DNA of 64,000 nt from Stenocarpella maydis (lineage: Eukaryota; Ascomycota; Sordariomycetes; Diaporthales; Diaporthaceae). Shown here piece by piece: positions 13,611 through 25,020 of the stretch. Within the stretch, counting starts at the first letter, position 1; every line of letters starts with the position of its first letter. The DNA lies in the NCBI GenBank assembly GCA_002270565.1, contig NQMI01000074.1, forward strand, positions 62,001 to 126,000, read 5' to 3'. Under the pieces are notes generated by a model. That model saw only the letters and a program-made list of their open reading frames with translations. It searched no databases and was not told the origin of the DNA. The translations under genes were made by a program, and so were the position numbers.

Positions 13611-16600
13611 AAGGCAGAGACAGGATGGGCGGCTGCCATCTCTCAACGCCTCTCTCTGGCCCCCCCCCCCACCGTGTGTCTCGCTGACGGGCCACGAGGA
13701 ACCCAAGACCGCGGGAGGGGTGGCTTGAACTTGATGGATTGATTGATGAGGTCGGCCAGCGCCACGGCTTCGTTTCCCTCGGACAGTTTCTGTCATCCAA
13801 CAACCCCCTTGGGCGCGGGAACGTGCCTCTGGTGGTCAGCCACCATGTGCGTAGGTATCCAAGAGTTCAAGAGACCCCCCTCCCCCCCCCCAGGGGCCGC
13901 GATGCGGTGTGGTGGTCCTCAAGGCGCGGGAACAGGCGAGCGCTCGCCTACCACGCCGAGATGGGGCGTCTGTTGGACGCCGCCTCGTCGGTGCTCCCGA
14001 TGGTTCGTTCACCCCTTGCAGGCTTCGAGAGCCCTCTGGCTCTCCCCTTTCTGCTTACCGAGTTTTTGCTTTGTCCCTTCCCCGGGGGCCATGGGGGCCC
14101 CCAATTCCCGTTCTCCACCCACGGCGAGAGAGAGAGCTGGAGAGCCTCTTGTCTCCCTGTTCCACGTCCTTGTGCGTTGTCTGTGCATTCGCTGGCGCCG
14201 GTGTGGGAAAGAGAGACTTCTCCGAGAGCCCGCCCTCCCCGTTCCCGTCCCCAATAGGCGCACGCATCTGAGGGCTGTGGGCTGCTCAGGAGCCCTCCCA
14301 GTGCCCCGGCCGCCTTGGCGCTTGTCTCCCCCGGTTCTCGTTTACCTCACGCGGGGTGGGTCTCGGCCCAGCCTCGCACGGCAGACAAGACAATGATCTG
14401 CCCCTAGCAGGATTTTTGGGTGCGGCGCCCGCGACTCGAAGCGCCGGGCGTGTCTTTGGTTGGACGTCGGCCGTCGTTGGGCGAGCGGGTGCGACGTGAT
14501 CTAGAACCTCTGGCGACAAGCGGCGTCAACCCTATCTCGATCTGTGCGACGGGGGGGGGGTTAGCAAATGTGCACCGTCCGCCCACTTTGGGCAGCGGTC
14601 TCGGGGAAGAAGCCGTCCCGAGAGAGGCTTCTGCGAGGCTCGCCGGGGGGGAAGGGGGAAGGGAGAAGAGAGGAGGAGGCGGAGCTGCACGGGAGTGGAT
14701 ACCGGCTGGGCACGGCTGCAGCGGCCGGCGCCCAGCGGTTCTTTGCTGGCGGGCTCCGTTTGGCTGGCGCCAGGGAGCTTGACCACGCGGCCCAGGTCGA
14801 GACAGCATCTTGTGACTTTTGGAGCGGGTCGGGTCGCAGACAATGGGGTCTGGTCTGGTCTGGTCTGGTTCAGGTCCAACGCCTGGGCTAGGCGTGGGCA
14901 TGGCGGGCGTGCTCTGCGGCCAGTGGCTGGGCCCATCATGCCCGCTGCTCCGTTCCTGGGGTGTGATGCCGTAAGTGCCCAGGTGGCTGGCGGACATTTT
15001 CCTCGGGCCCGTGTGGTTAGTCTGGTCGCGCTGGGCCTGCCCTTGTGTGTTGGGCTGAGTACGCCAGGTTATGCTCGCGGCACTGTGTCTTGGGGTGTTT
15101 CTGCATAGTATTGCGACCCGAGGCCAGGGCGGTTAAACGCACGCCCATCCTCTAGAGTGACGTCCTGGGGAGTCTGAACCATAACCTAGCAGATGTCTCA
15201 AGATATCGCTTGAGTGAATCGGGTCGCCTGCCGTCACGGCAGGCTTGTGCTCATATGCCTGTCGCAGAACCTTGGGGTCCAGGGCCACAGAGCTCTCCTG
15301 GCCCGCTTTCCCGGTACACCACTAGGGCGCGGCCGATCAGGCGACTGCCATTGGCCGAGGTCGTAATTTCGTATATCATGCAGTGTGTGAGGATGTGGAC
15401 ACAGACCTGCTACGTCTGAGCAGTTCTTGCAGGCTTGAACCCTGGTTAGATCGGCGTGTGTTTAGGGATGGCCGGTGGATATTGTATACCCACGTGGATG
15501 TGAAGCTATCGCCCCTTCCATGGTGGTGTTGGGGATTTCCATGGTCCTTACGGCTGCACTGTGTTGCGACCGGTGCCAAATAAACTCGTATGTGACATGT
15601 CTATGCAACACTCGGTACAAAAGGTCTTGTTACTGGTGCGGTAATCCCGAGGGCTCTGATGTTCTCTCAGCATGCCTAGAGATATCCCTCCTAATGTCAT
15701 TTAATGAGTTAGCGTTGGCAAGAGTATGTTGCCAGCAAATCAGGCAGTTCTGCATGCTTGATCAAACAGGTATGTCTCGTCTCGCTGGCGGTGTCGAGAG
15801 GTGGCTATAAGTAATGCGGATCGAACTACTAGTCATCAATCACTCTTGGGGGGTATATGCCTGTCCGGCCTGGTGCCTATCGACGCGACGGTGAGGGACG
15901 TCGTGATTTTGGTACTAAAGAGGTAGTTATTCCAGCAAAAGTTTGCAAACCCGTTTCCCATCTACCTAGGTAGTTGGACGTTTGGCGATGTATTAAAGCT
16001 AGAGACATGCACGAGACACCCCTCATCAACCGGTTAATCGAACCTGGTCGGGAAAGTTACTTCGTCATATCCCCACGCCACAAACATGCGTTTTGCAGGC
16101 GTGGCTCGAGGTGTAGGCTGAAGAAAATCTCCGGCCGCGACTTGGCGGTGTCTTGGAAAGGCTTCCTCAACTGTAGTTAAGAGTTTTGGTTTGCCTAGAC
16201 ATTCTACCAAACAATTCGAGTGGCACTCAGATGCTCAAGTCATGTCAGCCGACTCAGTTGCGCGAGAGATGGTCAACTACCCACGACCAGGGTCATGGAG
16301 ATACTCAGACAATAGTCACAGTTCAAAGCAACATTTGACATCAGGAAGCGTCGGACCTGACTATAGTAGAAACGTCAAGGGTCACCAGACCCCACGGGAC
16401 AAGTTAACCCACAACTATTCTGTCGAGTTCATCCTAAACTTGGCCAGACACAAACAGCCATGTTACACGTCTAAAGTTTAGCGCGTGCGTTGTGTAAATT
16501 GTGCACCAATTCGTGCCTAGACCCGTGACGACAGGGACCTGCCGTCCGATTGTGTCACTATCTAGGCACTCGGAACAGCTTTCCCGTGTTGAAATGATCT

Positions 16601-16689
16601 AGCGAGGGCAACACGATTTCTGTTCAATGTCAAGCGATGCACGGATGGGTCGATAACTTTCTGGTCCCAATACTCACAGCCTCCAGATG

Positions 16690-16865
16690 TCCATTTCAGT
16701 CAATACACATGATACTGAATGATAATTATATAACATTAAATTAAGCGATTTACTTCTAACATTCTCCGGATGGAGATCCTCCTATTTTATAATTGTGAGT
16801 GAAGTTCATTGGTTGATATTATGGAATATTATACAGCTGACTCATTTAGTTGATAACATTTGAAG
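16690..16865. other. AT-rich patch, possibly a decayed repeat
   Basis: A block of roughly 175 bases, clearly more AT-rich than its surroundings, with TATA and TTAA-rich words. No terminal inverted repeats, target duplication or coding remnant is visible. Repeat-induced point mutation of an old transposon is one explanation; plain AT-rich spacer is another. Confidence 0.35.
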
Positions 16866-17287
16866 ACTAAGCAAAACTCCCACATGTTAGGATCTGCCAA
16901 TACTCCAATGACTTTCAAATAAGAATAATATCCTGCAAGTTAACCTCCCCAGACCGCCAGTTCTGATATCCCACCCCAGAGAGTCCATAGAGTCGACCAG
17001 CCGATGCAGGGCAGACCAGATGATAGCAATTCTCAAAAGGCACATGCCTGCGTAGGACAAAGGAGCTGTCTGTACCTGGGAACATGAAGATCTCATCGTC
17101 CCCCTAGCACCAACAATCCGCAGCAGCAATCATGGAGTTGTCAAGAAGGCACAGAGAGTGATTCCTTACAAACCATAGGCTATCGTCAACTGTCATGATT
17201 CCACTTGTGGATATCATGGATTGCCGCGCTGCACTCTTGCAGTGTTGATTAAGAGTCTCGCGGGCTCATCTGGTTCTCGGCGATGCT

Positions 17288-18379
17288 TCAACCATTGACC
17301 TTGCGGTATCCAGAGGTCTCATAGCCAGGCCAGATCTCCGTGGCCTCCTCCACGAGGAACCTCGCCACCGCGGCATTTACCTCCTCGGGCTTCTCAAAAG
17401 ACACGTTATGCCCCGCCTCGACCGTAACCTCAGTAAGATTCTCACAAGCCTCACGCATCAGGTTCGCGATCCGGGAGGTAAGCGTGTTGCAGTAAAAGTC
17501 GAACTTGGCGTGGACGAACAGCACCGGCTTGTCCCTGCCCAGGCGGCCCCCGTTGGGCGCCCGGCCGTTGTACGCGGCGTTTGCCTTGTGGTTAATGTAA
17601 TAGGCCGACCCGGCCCATAGGCCCGTCTCCTGCGTCGCCTTGACAAAGGCGTCAAACACCTCGCCCTCCAGCAGCGGCGGAGGTAGCGTCTCGGCCGGGG
17701 GCGCCTTGGTGCCGCCGAAGTGTCCTCTGCTCCTGCGGATGCTGGCGCTGAAGAAGGGCTTGAACGCGTCGGCGGGGTCGTACCCGTTCGGCTCCGGCGG
17801 CCGCGCCCAGACGGACTTGCAGAAGGCGGGGATGTCTGCCTCGAGAGGCTTCATGGCCTCTTCGAATGCCTCCTCGTAGTAGGCCATGTATTCCCACTGA
17901 CCGTAGGGGTACTCGTCCTCCGGGTAGACCGTGCGGTCGACAAACGAGACCAGGTGGTCCAGGCCCAGCTCGAGCGACTTGTAAGGCACGCAGAGGAGCA
18001 CGAGCGCCTGGACTGCGGTGGGGTGGTGCGCCGCGAGCGAGGATGCTACGGCGGCACCCCAGTCGTGCCCTAACCAGACGGCGGCGGGGCGGCTGCTGGC
18101 GGAGAGCAAGGCCAGCATGCCCTCGACGAGCGCCTCTTGGGTGTAGTCGGAGGTGATGCGCCGGGCGCTCGACTTCCCCCAACCGGGCATGTCAGGAGCA
18201 ATGGCGCGGAAACCCAGCGAGGCGAAGGCCAGGAGTTGGTTTTCCCATGTCAGGGCGATGGCCGGCCAGCCGTGGAGGAAGATGATCAAGGGACCAGAGG
18301 AGGGGCCAGCTGCGAGGTAGTGGATTGTCTTCTCGCCGTCTGCGTAGGAGACATCGTGCTCGGTGATACTGGCCATCAT
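17288..18379 (-). CDS. alpha/beta hydrolase, soluble epoxide hydrolase type
   Basis: Single exon, 363 aa. The open frame extends 32 codons further upstream, but that extension begins with TTG; the first true ATG is at 18379 (a second follows at once at 18376), so I start there. Motifs fit the soluble epoxide hydrolase branch of the alpha/beta hydrolase fold: HGWP oxyanion motif at residues 36-39, PDMPGWGKS, nucleophile elbow GHDWGA with Asp about 106, lid tyrosines in YMAYYEE and SAYYINHK, a relay Asp in HAKFDFY (about 294), and catalytic His in EAGHNVSFEKPEEV (about 324). These enzymes hydrolyse epoxides to vicinal diols through an alkyl-enzyme ester. Length matches fungal members (about 330-400 aa), and no signal peptide is seen. 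The physiological substrate is unknown. It lies tail-side of the class II aldolase gene on the same strand, with 1.5 kb between them. A haloalkane dehalogenase is less likely because of the HGWP and lid-Tyr pattern. Confidence 0.88.
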   Translation of the reverse strand: MMASITEHDVSYADGEKTIHYLAAGPSSGPLIIFLHGWPAIALTWENQLLAFASLGFRAIAPDMPGWGKSSARRITSDYTQEALVEGMLALLSASSRPAAVWLGHDWGAAVASSLAAHHPTAVQALVLLCVPYKSLELGLDHLVSFVDRTVYPEDEYPYGQWEYMAYYEEAFEEAMKPLEADIPAFCKSVWARPPEPNGYDPADAFKPFFSASIRRSRGHFGGTKAPPAETLPPPLLEGEVFDAFVKATQETGLWAGSAYYINHKANAAYNGRAPNGGRLGRDKPVLFVHAKFDFYCNTLTSRIANLMREACENLTEVTVEAGHNVSFEKPEEVNAAVARFLVEEATEIWPGYETSGYRKVNG

Positions 18380-19886
18380 GTATGAAAATGAGCTGCCTTC
18401 GGTCCTCGAGTGTGCGTTTGCAGAGCCATGTAGTAATTCCAAGTTGGATGAATACCCAGGTGAACTTATATCCAAATCCTTGGGACTCAGGAGTGTGGCA
18501 GTCTTGCCATTACGTCCGACCTGAGTCGGAGGTTAGGAAGAACTGACATGTGAGGGGAGGGAACAACGAGCTTAATAATTAACCTGTCTGTCTCTTTTCT
18601 GATTACGCCCTTTGCGTGCGTGATCAACCAGTGACGTTTGGCTGCAGACTGCGGCCAACTTGCGGTAAGCATCACACCTTTGGCTCTTACTCAGCAGGCG
18701 TGTTTCCAGGTTTTACCACCAAAGACTAATACAGGATCTAGCATGGCTACTTAGAATACGAGTCAGAGGACTTGGGCGGTGCAACGGGATGTGTAGTGAA
18801 CCAGCGCTTTGGAGGCGAGTGCATGGAAAGGAGGTATCTCGCGCAGGATGGAAGCCTCGCAGCTTTGTGGCGTATCATAACGTCCCTACACCCGATTCTG
18901 CGCACCACTGTTTCTGCGCGGCTTACAATCGCGTCTTTACGTGCACGCACCTATACCCACCCTATATATTCTCCACGTTATCTTTATAAGCGTTTTTTTT
19001 TCCTTCCTAATTAGCAAACTTCTCCTGAATATTAACGTCGTTATTATAAAGCTTTCAATTAATGCTAAATTATATAAGGCAAGTCATACTGTGATTTCTG
19101 CATTTGGCTTGCGTCAGTACTAGTACTTGACTTAAGTAGCTGAGTGCCCAGGCATAACTCTCGTACCTGTGCCTGCGCTTTGATATCCCCAAAAGCTGTT
19201 ATGATATACTTAGTAGTCCTAGAAATTTATGCCCTGTTGTGATTATAGAATCTGAGACAAGGAAATTGGAGTTTGGAAGGCGATAGATCTTAAGCTACGA
19301 CGTGATAAACAATATAGTTGACGTTGGGTCCGACTGACTTACCTACGAAGGTCTTGTCTCTTCCATTCATGGTCCAAAAAATGGTGTCGAGAACGCAGCC
19401 GCATCGCAGGTGAGCTTGTGTGTCACCCGCAACGCAATGGCATGGCAGTCTCTACCAAGGACAGGTGTGACCCGGAAGCGTTTGACTCCAGAGAAATAAT
19501 AGACTAAAGCGAAGCGCCTCGGGCTATATAATGAGGGCATTCTTCAGAGAGCATAATGATCCAATTTAGAACCAGCCGGCCACTGGATGGAGCAAGAAAG
19601 CAGAGGTGAAGGTGTCGAAGTCAATTGGGCATCCGTGAAAAATGTTCATTAGGTGAAAATTTTGAACGTGAGGCCAAAGGCGAAAATAGTAAGTATGGAT
19701 ATATTAAGTAGGACTTACTGAATTCATATCTTATAACTGATTCTGACTGCTGTTCTGTGTTGCCCCCTTGAGGCATGTGATAACGATGGAGTCCCGGATT
19801 CGGAGCATGTACAGGCAATCAAGACCCTAATTTCTCGTCCCTGGAAGTGTAGGGGTAAAGCCTAGTCGTGGTTTGGCATACCGGAA
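18380..19886. other. intergenic DNA with an AT-rich block
   Basis: It contains the promoter of the epoxide hydrolase (minus strand, from 18379 upward) and the 3' flank of the aldolase gene. The 18940-19130 block is AT-rich (TATATATT, TTATAAAG, AATTAATGCTAAATTATATAAG) and ends in a 12-base palindrome AGTACTAGTACT at 19116-19127. No open frame of note. It may be a decayed transposon. Confidence 0.45.
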
Positions 19887-20921
19887 TCATGATGAATCAG
19901 TACTCTTATAGAGTCTCTCGGTGAGGCTGTCAAACCCCCTAGCCAGCACCTCCTCGCCGCCGGCAGCCTCGAGCTCCAGCTCCACGTCCGGCTGCATCTC
20001 GCGATACATGGCGTGCTTCTCGCTCGCCATCTTGCAGTTGTAAGCGGCCTCCTCATCGCTGATGTACCTCTTCTTCAGGCCGTTCGCACACGCGGCCTCA
20101 ACCTGCAGCTGGATGGCGCAGCTGCGCTCCATGAGCCCGAAGATGAAGCCGGCCTCGTCGACGGTGTCACCCACGCTCAGCAGCCCGTGGTTCATGAGGA
20201 TCGCACCCTTGTTGTGCTGGCCCAGAGCCTCTGCGATCCGCTCGCCCTCTTCGGAGGCGAAGACGATCCCGCCGTAATCCGAGTAGACGGCGTGGCAGTT
20301 ATATAGACTGCAGACGTCCTGAGTGATCATCTCGAGGGGCTTAGCAAAGACGGACCATGCCCGCCCGGCCGGTGTGTGCGCGTGGCAGATGGCGTGTATG
20401 TCAGGACGCCGCTTGTGTACGGCGCTGTGGATGTAATAGCCGGCTTTATTGGAAGTGACCCTTCCGGTCGCGGGATTGGGGTTTCCTGCGACGATACGTC
20501 CTGTGTCGATCTCGAGTGCGATCATGTCGCCAGCGGTCAGAGTGCCGTAGTGGCGGGAGAGAGGGTTCATCCACATCATCTGGGGAAATTCAGGGTCGCG
20601 GACAGAGATGTGCCCTGACTGCCCCTCGGCGTAGCCCATCCGGGACCAATTCCTAAAGACGGCAGCCATGTGGACGAGGATGTGTCGCCGTTCTGCCGTG
20701 TAGTCTGGGAAGGTTGGGATGTCTGTTTGATGTCAGCCATTTCCATGTGGCGAAGCTATCGTTTGCAGGGAATTCATAGGCTTCCACCTACCGGGTAAAA
20801 CATCACCATGTGATATGGCTTCGAGAGGGGTCACTTCTTTCTCAACCGTCTCGGCAGGCTGTGATTTGGTGACGGCAACGGCCGCCACTGGGGAGGATTC
20901 CGATAACGCTGACGGTGCCAT
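19887..20921 (-). CDS. class II aldolase/adducin-domain protein
   Basis: Two exons on the minus strand, 20921-20792 and 20722-19887, joined across a 69-base intron (GTAGGT...AACAG); 966 coding bases give 321 aa. The splice restores a continuous LPDIPTFPDYTAERRHILVH segment, typical of the family. The class II aldolase fold covers about residues 45-280, with GYAEGQSGHISVRDPE, the metal-binding CHAHTPAGRAW (His157 and His159) and a later histidine in LMNHGLLSVGDTVDEAG. Classical members such as fuculose-phosphate aldolase cleave sugar phosphates with a zinc ion, whereas fungal adducin-like members (for example fission yeast Mug14) have no established substrate, so enzyme activity here is plausible but unproven. 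The N-terminal 43 residues are low-complexity. The next gene, CCT gamma, diverges from it 1.17 kb away. Confidence 0.87.
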
Positions 20922-22093
20922 TTTGTCCAGGAATATCTTGACACGATCTGATGACTAGGGAGAGAATTCGAATTAGGGGTTTTGTTGAATGGAGGGTCCT
21001 CCCCGGCTGATGGGATCCAACATGAAGGGACCAAACTGTGTGGCATTAGCGACGGGCCACTCCGTATAAGAATATGGCGAAGCGGCGGTTCCGCTATCAG
21101 TGAAGACCTTGGCCGGCCGGGACGCGTGCTTGGCCGACCGGGAAGCACATCATTCGCCGGTCCGGTCCTGGGATTCCGGGCCGGCGAGCTCGCCTCTCGG
21201 GTGTTGTTTGGACGGCTTGACAATAAAATTCATGCTGTAGGATCGCATTAGGTAGATGTTGTCATGACTGGTCGAGAAGTTGGTTAATAAGTAAAGTAGT
21301 TGGGACCCGACAAGATCCAATACCCTTAGCCCGCTCGATCAAGTCGACGCTATGCGTGCAAGCCTCGTTCCTCCGACATGATGAGCATCCAAGAGATAAG
21401 GGTGGTGCTCTAATTGCACGCCCTGTGGGCTAGCTGGCAGTGCTGATCGAAGAAGAATGGCTAGCCGCCTGCGCTGTCCGCAGGACCTGATCTGTAGGTG
21501 TGATGGTCATATAACTACCCAGAGGAGGCAAATGTGTCTACAGAGTTCATCGTGTGGAATGCGGCCGCACGCATAGAAGAGACTGAAATTTCGCACCATG
21601 GTCAAGGGACATGCGAGGCGAGCCTTTCGAGACCAGTGTCACTTGTAACGCTTAAGTTCGCTGGCTGAGACAGGGCATAGCTGCCCACTGCCAGAGAAGC
21701 AAACTAGTGTGAGGTCTGATTAGAGAAGGGCGATCTGTGGTCACTGGATATCGTCTCACTGCCATGCGAGTGCCAATATACAATGATGTGAAGTGCTGCC
21801 GTGTCGCATCTCATTCGTTTTATCCAGCTCACCTCTTGTGGTAATGAGGGGCCCGAGACAGGGGGGGAAGGGTGTGCCCCCTGCTTACCTAACCCACTGA
21901 TAGCTATCGCCTATCGGCCCAGCTACCCAAAGGAGCTTTTTTCGAGGGGTCTCAGAGCCTTGGAGGTAAACAGCACTGCCAAAGTCGGTCTTTTCCTTTA
22001 GATTCGGCATCTCAACTCCCTGCGACGCTCGAGAATCCTGGCCCCGCATCGTGCACCTGAATTTCGGCCCATCACCCCCAGAAAACAGCCAAG
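20922..22093. promoter_or_regulatory. divergent intergenic region between aldolase and CCT gamma genes
   Basis: These 1.17 kb separate two genes transcribed away from each other, so they should hold both promoters. I see no recognisable operator or heat-shock-element array. The CCT gamma start has a good context (CCAAGATG). No further gene is supported. Confidence 0.5.
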
Positions 22094-24099
22094 ATGCAGG
22101 CCCCAGTAGTGGTTATGAGTATGTTGGCCCCTCCACGCAGCTCACGAGGAGCTACACGGATCCAGACACCGGACAGAGACTGATACCGTGGCACTTTGCA
22201 GACACCGGCACCGGTGAGAGGCAGACTGGAAGGCAGGCCCAGCTGTCCAACATCCATGCCGCCAAGACGTGAGCAGCATCATTTCCCAACCCTCTGCCTC
22301 ACCTGCGAATATTACGCCGGAGAACAAGCTCGCTGACCGCCTTCTGTGCAGCGTCGCCGATATTATCCGATCATGTCTCGGCCCTAAGGCCATGTTGAAG
22401 ATGCTCCTGGACCCCATGGGAGGCATCGTGCTCACAAACGACGGTCATGCCATCCTTCGTGAGATCGAAGTGTCGCACCCTGCGGCCAAGAGCATGATCG
22501 AGCTCAGCCGGACCCAGGACGAGGAGGTTGGGGATGGAACCACGACAGTCATCATTCTCGGTGAGCTGGGATCATGCCACTTTATACGCTGAACATGTGA
22601 GAGGGGGCGACGCTGACATTATGCAAAGCTGGTGAGATATTGGCACAGGCAATGCCCCAACTCGAGCGGAACATCCACCCCGTCGTCATCATCTCCGCCT
22701 TCAAGCGTGCCTTGGCCGACGCGCTCCAAATCATCGAAGACATCTCCCTACCGATCGACATCAACGACGACAAGGCCATGTACGGCCTCATTTCCTCCTC
22801 CATCGGTACCAAGTTCGTCTCGAGGTGGTCAGAGCTCATGTGCGGCCTTGCCCTGAAGGCTGTGCGGACAGTTTCATGGGAGGCCGGCAGCGGCAGGACG
22901 GAGGTTGACACCAAGCGATATGCCCGTGTGGAGAAGGTGCCCGGCGGAGAGATCGAGGACAGCAAGGTCCTGGACGGCGTTATGCTGAACAAGGACATTA
23001 CACACCCAAAGATGCGGAGGAAGATCGAGAACCCGAGAATCGTCCTCCTCGACTGCCCCTTGGAGTACAAGAAGGGCGAGTCGCAGACACAGATCGAGAT
23101 CTCCAAGGAGGAGGACTGGGAACAGGTACTGAGGATCGAGGAGGAACAGGTCAAGGCAATGTGCGATGCGATCCTGGCCGTCAAGCCTGATCTTGTTATT
23201 ACCGAGAAGGGCGTATCTGGTGAGTGCCGACGCATCGGGACTATTCTCACCCAGGAGGCGACTACTGACAATCTGCTGTAGACCTGGCACAGCACTATTT
23301 CGTAAAGGCAAACATCACTGCCTTGCGTCGCGTGCGAAAGACTGACAACAACAGAATCGCCCGGGCTACTGGTGCCACCATCGTCAACCGGGTGGAAGAC
23401 CTACAGGAGTCTGATGTCGGCACCAAGTGTGGCCTCTTCGAGATCGAGAAGATTGGCGACGAGTACTTCACCTTCCTCACCAAGTGCAAGGACCCCAAGG
23501 CGTGCACCGTCCTTCTCCGCGGGCCTTCCAAGGACGTCCTCAACGAGATTGAGCGAAACCTCCAGGACGCCATGGGCGTGGCACGCAACGTCATGTTTCA
23601 CCCTCGCCTGTCACCCGGCGGTGGTGCGACCGAGATGGCCGTCTCTGTCCGGCTGAGCCAGAAGGCCAAGAGCATCGAGGGCGTGCAGCAGTGGCCGTAC
23701 AAGGCAGTGGCCGAGGCACTCGAGGTCATCCCCCGGACGTTGGTCCAGAACGCGGGCGCGAGCCCGGTGCGCGTGCTGACGGATCTTCGGGCCAAGCATG
23801 CCGAGGGCAAGAGCTCATGTGGCATCAACGGCGACACCGGCGCGCTGGCCGACATGAAGGAGTACGGTGTGTGGGAGCCGCAAGCCATCAAGCTGCAGAG
23901 TCTCAAGACGGCAATCGAGGTATGTATTGCATGGGGGCGATAGCTACCTACTGTCCCCTCCTTCCCACCTACCCAAGCATCCCTGTTGAAGCTGACATGT
24001 TTTGATTCACAGGCCGCCTGCCTCCTGCTGCGTGTCGACGACATCTGCTCCGCCAAGAAGGCGCCGCAAGGTGTCGGTACCGGCGGTGGCGATGACTGA
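22094..24099 (+). CDS. CCT3: T-complex protein 1 subunit gamma (CCT3), cytosolic chaperonin
   Basis: Six exons: 22094-22118, 22202-22268, 22352-22560, 22629-23219, 23282-23919, 24013-24099. Phase is kept throughout; 1,617 bases give 538 aa, close to yeast Cct3. The protein is one of eight subunits of the TRiC/CCT ring that folds actin, tubulin and WD-repeat proteins with ATP in the cytosol. Visible group II chaperonin signatures are LGPKAMLKMLLDPMGG and LTNDGHAILREI, the ATP-site motif GDGTTT (residues 91-96), the apical region with LDCPLEYKKGE, and GGGATEMAVS in the returning equatorial domain; the end is a Gly-rich tail closing in GGGDD. The first exon is only 25 bases (MQAPVVVM plus one base), and three introns fall within the first 101 codons. 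Two acceptors are of the AAG/CAG type. It converges on the PRKRIP1-like gene 252 bp downstream. Confidence 0.96.
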
Positions 24100-24351
24100 G
24101 CTTGCTGAGGAGGAAATGTGAGATTAGACCTGGGCGCGCATTATAGTGAGGTGGAGATTGATGTATCGGCAAAATCATACCCCGTGTATTAAAAACCCCC
24201 CCATAGACCTTGGCCCAGGCAGAGGAAAAGTCATAATTGCAAGCATCTCGGGCGCAAATGCCTGTCTCCCTTTTTGGAGCACGAACCGTGACGTTATTGC
24301 CGCCTGCGTAGTGTGTGGTTTGCGAAGACTCTTGTCCTTTGGCGGGGCCGC

Positions 24352-25011
24352 TCAGTCGTCGTCGTGTATGACCAGACCGGAGGCGCTCGTTGCAGCAGCC
24401 CCGCTGGAGTCTCGGTCCGAGGCGTCAGCCTTGCTGGCGCCGCTCTCTGGCATCCCGTCCTGGCCCTGGCCGTGGCCGTGGCCCTGGTGGCCCACGCCGT
24501 CCTGCCTCGGCTTGATGCCACCAGCACCAGCCGTGTTCCCTGCGCCGGGGCCATTCTTTTGCCCGCCGGCGGCGGCCTTGGCCTTCTCCTTCCTGGCCTT
24601 CATCTTCTCCCTCTTCTCCCTGTTCCGCCTCGTCTTCTCGTCGTCCCTCCTCTCGGCCTCGGTCCTCTTGTCCTCGAACTCGCGGGCCGCGGCCTCGCGC
24701 CGCATCTCCTCATCCATGAGCCGCAGCCGCTCGTACTCGCGCCTGCGGGCGACCTTGTACACGTGGAACTCGCCCGAGCCCGCGCCGGCCGAGGAGCCCT
24801 GTACGTTGGTGACGATCTCGGGCGGGGGGCGGCGGCGGCCCTGGGCGGCGGCGCCCGAGGGGGGTATGCGGATCTCCTGGTCGGGCCGGGCAAAAAGGGC
24901 CTCCAGCTGAGTTGCCTGGGCCGAGGCGGGGCTGAGGGCGCGCTTCTTGAGGGGCCGCTTGGAGCGGGGGTCCGCGGAGGTGGGCATTGAGTCTGGGCCT
25001 GTGCCTGACAT
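24352..25011 (-). CDS. PRKRIP1/DUF1168-family protein (spliceosome-associated)
   Basis: Single exon, 219 aa. The central part, about residues 64-145, matches the DUF1168/PRKRIP1 family: EIVTNVQGSSAGAGSGEFH, then VYKVARRREYERLRLMDEE and a long highly charged helix rich in Arg, Glu and Lys. Human PRKRIP1 has been seen as a long helix contacting U2 snRNP in late spliceosomes; a nuclear splicing role is therefore expected from the family, not shown here. Residues 1-63 and 146-219 are low-complexity, with a His-Gly-Gln repeat (HGHGQGQ) and an acidic HDDD end. The start is the first in-frame ATG and is preceded on the mRNA by seven CAA triplets. Its 3' end faces CCT gamma across 252 bp, so 3' UTRs may overlap. 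Family call is good. Confidence 0.85.
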   Translation of the reverse strand: MSGTGPDSMPTSADPRSKRPLKKRALSPASAQATQLEALFARPDQEIRIPPSGAAAQGRRRPPPEIVTNVQGSSAGAGSGEFHVYKVARRREYERLRLMDEEMRREAAAREFEDKRTEAERRDDEKTRRNREKREKMKARKEKAKAAAGGQKNGPGAGNTAGAGGIKPRQDGVGHQGHGHGQGQDGMPESGASKADASDRDSSGAAATSASGLVIHDDD

Positions 25012-25020
25012 GTTGGGCGG

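Larger units (their letters stand above)
9360..17287. other. gene-poor stretch with likely 3' UTR, low-complexity blocks and an AT-rich patch
   Basis: I support no gene in these 7.9 kb. The first few hundred bases are probably the 3' UTR of the Ecl1-family gene. Between about 12.9 and 14.6 kb the DNA is dominated by C/G runs (13.18-13.26, 13.66-13.68, 13.87-13.89 and 14551-14560) and a CA/GA compound repeat. GGTCT units are tandem near 14.85 kb. From 15.1 kb the composition becomes balanced, and 16690-16860 is distinctly AT-rich (TATATAA, TTAAATTAAG). Long frames on both strands (for example 12881-13687 and 13739-14396) read through low complexity and resemble no family. Confidence 0.55.

Noticed and set aside
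12881..13687. 268-codon plus-strand frame
   Set aside because: Runs through poly-C/G, CA and GA repeats; the protein is repeat translation with no recognisable fold.
13739..14396. Overlapping 172- and 217-codon plus-strand frames
   Set aside because: Mutually overlapping in different frames in GC-rich repetitive DNA; neither resembles a protein family.
18380..18475. 32-codon upstream extension of the epoxide hydrolase frame
   Set aside because: The extended frame begins with TTG, not ATG; family sequence begins at the ATG pair at 18379/18376.
17288..20921. Possible secondary-metabolite cluster (epoxide hydrolase plus aldolase)
   Set aside because: No polyketide synthase, peptide synthetase, terpene cyclase, P450, transporter or cluster regulator is nearby.
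22582..23295. 237-codon frame antisense to CCT gamma
   Set aside because: Opposite-strand shadow of conserved coding sequence.
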